From Chryseobacterium sp. CH21 (GTDB lineage: Bacteria; Bacteroidota; Bacteroidia; Flavobacteriales; Weeksellaceae): a stretch of DNA of 64,000 nucleotides. The notes beneath the pieces are model-generated. The model made no database searches. It saw only the letters and a list, made by a program, of their open reading frames with translations, and had not been told where the DNA came from. The stretch lies in NCBI RefSeq assembly GCF_004119445.1, contig NZ_QICI01000048.1, positions 20,678 through 84,677 on the forward strand. Direction: 5' to 3'. The position numbers and the translations under genes are program-made. This document shows, in pieces, positions 61,399 to 64,000 of the stretch; position 1 is the stretch's first letter; the number at the start of each line of letters is the position of its first letter.

Positions 61399-63936
61399 AT
61401 GGATTATAAGTTTTCACAAGGTTTGAGCCAGGTGTTCAAACAAAGCAAAAGCGAAGCTAAAAGGCTCAAAAGTGAATTTCTTAATACAGAACATCTACTT
61501 TTAGGTATTATAAAAACGGAAAACTCTGCAAAAGAAATCCTTCAAAACCTTAATGCGGATTTAACACAAATCAGAAGAAAAATTGAAACTTTAAATACAG
61601 CAAGTCTTAATCCTATTTCTGAAGAGGTTACCAATATTTCTTTCACCAAGATGGCAGATCATGCCATTAAACGTGCAGAGTTAGAATGCCGTCAATATAA
61701 AAGCAATGAAATTAATACCGTTCACCTGCTTTTAGGTATTCTTTATAAATATGAAGATCCTACTTCAAATATTCTGGGAGCTTATGACATCGACTACGAA
61801 GGAGTTTCAAGAGAATACCAGACTATGCTTAAAAATTCAGGGCAGTCACCACAGATGAGTGCTTACGATGATGATGATGAGAGAGAAGAATTTGAGCAAA
61901 TGAGAAAGCCTACAGGAAATCTAGGTTCTGCGAAAAGTAAAACGCCAACATTGGATAACTTTGGTAGAGACCTTACTTCTTTGGCTAGAGATGGAAAGCT
62001 GGACCCAGTAATCGGGCGTGAAAAAGAAATTGAGAGAGTTTCTCAGATCTTATCCCGTAGAAAGAAAAACAACCCGCTTCTTATCGGGGAGCCTGGAGTT
62101 GGTAAATCTGCCATTGCTGAAGGGTTGGCACTAAGAATTCAACAGAAAAAAGTGTCGAGAGTTCTTTACGGAAAACGTGTGATCACTTTAGATTTGGCAA
62201 GCTTAGTTGCCGGAACTAAATACCGTGGCCAGTTTGAGGAAAGAATGAAGGCGATTATGACAGAGCTGGAGAAAAACAGAGATGTCATCTTATTCATTGA
62301 TGAGCTTCATACGATTGTAGGAGCAGGAAGTTCTACAGGAAGTTTAGATGCTTCCAATATGTTCAAACCAGCTTTGGCAAGAGGTGAAATTCAGTGCATC
62401 GGAGCAACTACTCTGGATGAATACCGTCAGTATATTGAAAAAGACGGCGCTTTAGAAAGAAGATTCCAGAAAGTAATGGTGGAACCTACTTCTATTGATG
62501 AAACTGTTCAGATTCTGAATCAGATCAAAGATAAGTATGAAGAACACCATAATGTGATCTATACTCCGGAAGCTATTCTGGCTTGTGTCAATTTGACATC
62601 AAGATATATTACAGACCGTTTCCTACCGGACAAAGCTATTGATGCGATGGACGAAGCAGGATCCCGTGTTTATATCAAAAACATGAAAGTTCCTACAGAA
62701 ATCATTGATTTTGAAAAGAAAATCGAAGATATCAAAGAACTGAAGCAGAAAGCTGTAAAAGCTCAGGATTATCTTGAAGCAAGAAAACTGAAAGATGAAG
62801 AAGAACGTCTTCAGATGGAACTGAATGCTGCTCAGGAAAAATGGGATAAGGATGTAAAAGAGAAAAAAGAAACCGTAACAGAAGAAAATGTAGCAGAGGT
62901 GGTTTCTATGATGAGTGGTGTTCCTGTAACGAAAGTTGGTAAGAACGAGCTTGATAAACTGGCTCAAATGGATGAAAAGCTTAACGGAAAAGTAATAGGT
63001 CAGGAAGATGCTGTGAAGAAAGTGGTTAAGGCCATTCAAAGAAACAGAGCAGGTCTTAAAGATCCTAACCGCCCAATCGGCACCTTTATTTTCCTTGGAA
63101 CAACCGGGGTTGGTAAAACCGAATTGGCGAAAGTAATGGCTAGAGAGCTTTTCGAATCCGATGAATCTCTGATCAGAATTGACATGAGTGAATACATGGA
63201 GAAATTCGCTGTTTCAAGATTGGTTGGTGCGCCTCCGGGATACGTAGGGTATGAAGAAGGTGGTCAGCTGACGGAAGCTGTAAGAAGAAAACCTTATGCA
63301 GTAGTTCTTTTGGATGAGATTGAAAAAGCTCACCCTGATGTATTCAACATTCTATTACAGATTTTGGATGAAGGACACGTTACAGACAGCTTAGGAAGAA
63401 AAATTGATTTTAGAAATACCATCATTATTCTTACTTCAAACATCGGAACAAGAGATCTTAAAGACTTTGGAGATGGTGTAGGATTTGGGACTTCTGCAAA
63501 GAAAACCACTTCAGATTCAAGAGCAAGAAGTACTATTGAAAGTGCTCTTAAAAAGGCATTTGCTCCAGAATTCTTAAACAGAATTGATGATATTGTAATC
63601 TTCAACTCTCTTGTACAGGATGATATCAAGAAAATCATTGATATTGAACTGAACAAGCTTTATGGCAGACTTGAAAAATTAGGATATAAAGTAGATCTTA
63701 CTGAAGAAGCTAAAGACTTTATTTCTGATAAAGGATGGGATAAAGATTTCGGAGCAAGACCATTGAAACGTGCAATCCAGAAATATATTGAAGATTTATT
63801 GGCAGAAATGCTGGTAAACAAGCAATTGAATGAAGGAGAAACTGTAGTTCTTGACCTTAATGAGGCTAAAGACGGACTGATAGGAAAAACGCAGAAAGCA
63901 AAGAAATCTGCCGCTGAGAAGTCTTCTCAATCTTAA
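61399..63936 (+). CDS. clpC: ClpC-type ATP-dependent Clp protease ATP-binding subunit
   Basis: The ATG at 61399 (MDYKFSQGLSQVFKQ) is the usual start; 61387 adds four residues. The product is about 845 residues. An N-domain with two Clp_N repeats (about 1-145) is followed by AAA+ ring 1 with GEPGVGKSAIAEG and LFIDELHTIVGAG, a UVR-like middle segment (about 425-460) and ring 2 with GTTGVGKTELAKV and VVLLDEIEKAHPDV. The tail is Lys/Ser-rich. It unfolds proteins for ClpP. A terminator follows at the window edge. Confidence 0.95.
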   Translation: MDYKFSQGLSQVFKQSKSEAKRLKSEFLNTEHLLLGIIKTENSAKEILQNLNADLTQIRRKIETLNTASLNPISEEVTNISFTKMADHAIKRAELECRQYKSNEINTVHLLLGILYKYEDPTSNILGAYDIDYEGVSREYQTMLKNSGQSPQMSAYDDDDEREEFEQMRKPTGNLGSAKSKTPTLDNFGRDLTSLARDGKLDPVIGREKEIERVSQILSRRKKNNPLLIGEPGVGKSAIAEGLALRIQQKKVSRVLYGKRVITLDLASLVAGTKYRGQFEERMKAIMTELEKNRDVILFIDELHTIVGAGSSTGSLDASNMFKPALARGEIQCIGATTLDEYRQYIEKDGALERRFQKVMVEPTSIDETVQILNQIKDKYEEHHNVIYTPEAILACVNLTSRYITDRFLPDKAIDAMDEAGSRVYIKNMKVPTEIIDFEKKIEDIKELKQKAVKAQDYLEARKLKDEEERLQMELNAAQEKWDKDVKEKKETVTEENVAEVVSMMSGVPVTKVGKNELDKLAQMDEKLNGKVIGQEDAVKKVVKAIQRNRAGLKDPNRPIGTFIFLGTTGVGKTELAKVMARELFESDESLIRIDMSEYMEKFAVSRLVGAPPGYVGYEEGGQLTEAVRRKPYAVVLLDEIEKAHPDVFNILLQILDEGHVTDSLGRKIDFRNTIIILTSNIGTRDLKDFGDGVGFGTSAKKTTSDSRARSTIESALKKAFAPEFLNRIDDIVIFNSLVQDDIKKIIDIELNKLYGRLEKLGYKVDLTEEAKDFISDKGWDKDFGARPLKRAIQKYIEDLLAEMLVNKQLNEGETVVLDLNEAKDGLIGKTQKAKKSAAEKSSQS

Positions 63937-63963
63937 TTAAATAAATAGTTTAATTTTAAATAG

Positions 63964-63993
63964 AAACACCCCGAAATTTCCGGGATGTTTTTT
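63964..63993 (+). terminator. Hairpin terminator after clpC
   Basis: AAACACCCCGAAA pairs with TTTCCGGGATGTTT (one mismatch or bulge), followed by a T run. Confidence 0.75.
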
Positions 63994-64000
63994 AGTACGT

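Noticed and set aside
62623..63039. A 138-codon minus-strand frame inside clpC
   Set aside because: Phe/Leu-rich complement of the Lys/Glu-rich middle domain of ClpC, with no homology sense or leader.

Overview
The window looks like chromosomal DNA of a Bacteroidota bacterium of the Flavobacteriia, most like Chryseobacterium or a close Weeksellaceae relative. The evidence is AT-rich sequence, genes without purine-rich Shine-Dalgarno sites but with A/T-rich leaders, several Bacteroidota-type -7 boxes (TAnnTTTG, the best ones with a TTG 19-20 bases upstream), many small secreted or lipoprotein genes with the LxSC lipobox, and family choices typical of the group (LytS/LytTR pairs, YARHG, DUF885, TolC next to SprT and ManC). 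The genus is an inference from recalled protein similarity, not from a search. I see no phage, plasmid, transposase, CRISPR array or rRNA operon. One tRNA (Val, anticodon TAC) is present.

Layout. 1-8.8 kb: a cut-off LytS-type kinase, a universal stress protein, an ATP-grasp enzyme, small secreted or membrane proteins, a NarL-type two-component pair, then a caspase-like protease and a glutamyl-endopeptidase-like serine protease that share a leader element. 8.8-14.8 kb: zincin/CsaA/exonuclease/SufT-like operon, mercaptopyruvate sulfurtransferase, HMG-CoA lyase, peptidase T. 14.8-22.5 kb: lipoprotein, Gly/Cys-rich small peptide, beta-barrel protein, LytS/LytTR pair, beta-barrel gene, Bcr-type MFS exporter and AraC regulator. 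22.5-30.3 kb: thiL, thioesterase, flavoprotein, secreted and redox proteins, then four tandem small Cys-rich leader peptides that are very easily missed. 30.3-46.5 kb: mutS, GNAT, cupin, bestrophin, housekeeping genes (nadK, fba, accD), a nucleoside-recognition protein, a four-helix-bundle gene and a TonB-ExbD-ExbB operon. 46.5-64 kb: DUF885 peptidase-like protein, nth/bcp, a TolC-SprT-ManC operon, folC, tRNA-Val, a polysaccharide or glycan glycosyltransferase cluster, sufE and clpC.

Main points for a second look: (1) four tandem 51-55-residue peptides with a shared leader and an invariant [N/D]G[Y/F]CC end, in two transcription units with matching promoters; (2) a caspase plus trypsin-fold protease pair behind near-identical leaders, the serine protease having a long pro-segment but no signal peptide; (3) ten places where one base added to an A/T homopolymer restores a longer, sensible protein, always in the same direction, which points to systematic homopolymer under-calling in the assembly more than to real pseudogenes; (4) AccD without its zinc-ribbon cysteines and Nth with no cysteine at all; (5) a dispersed intergenic inverted-repeat family in three copies plus other hairpin repeats.
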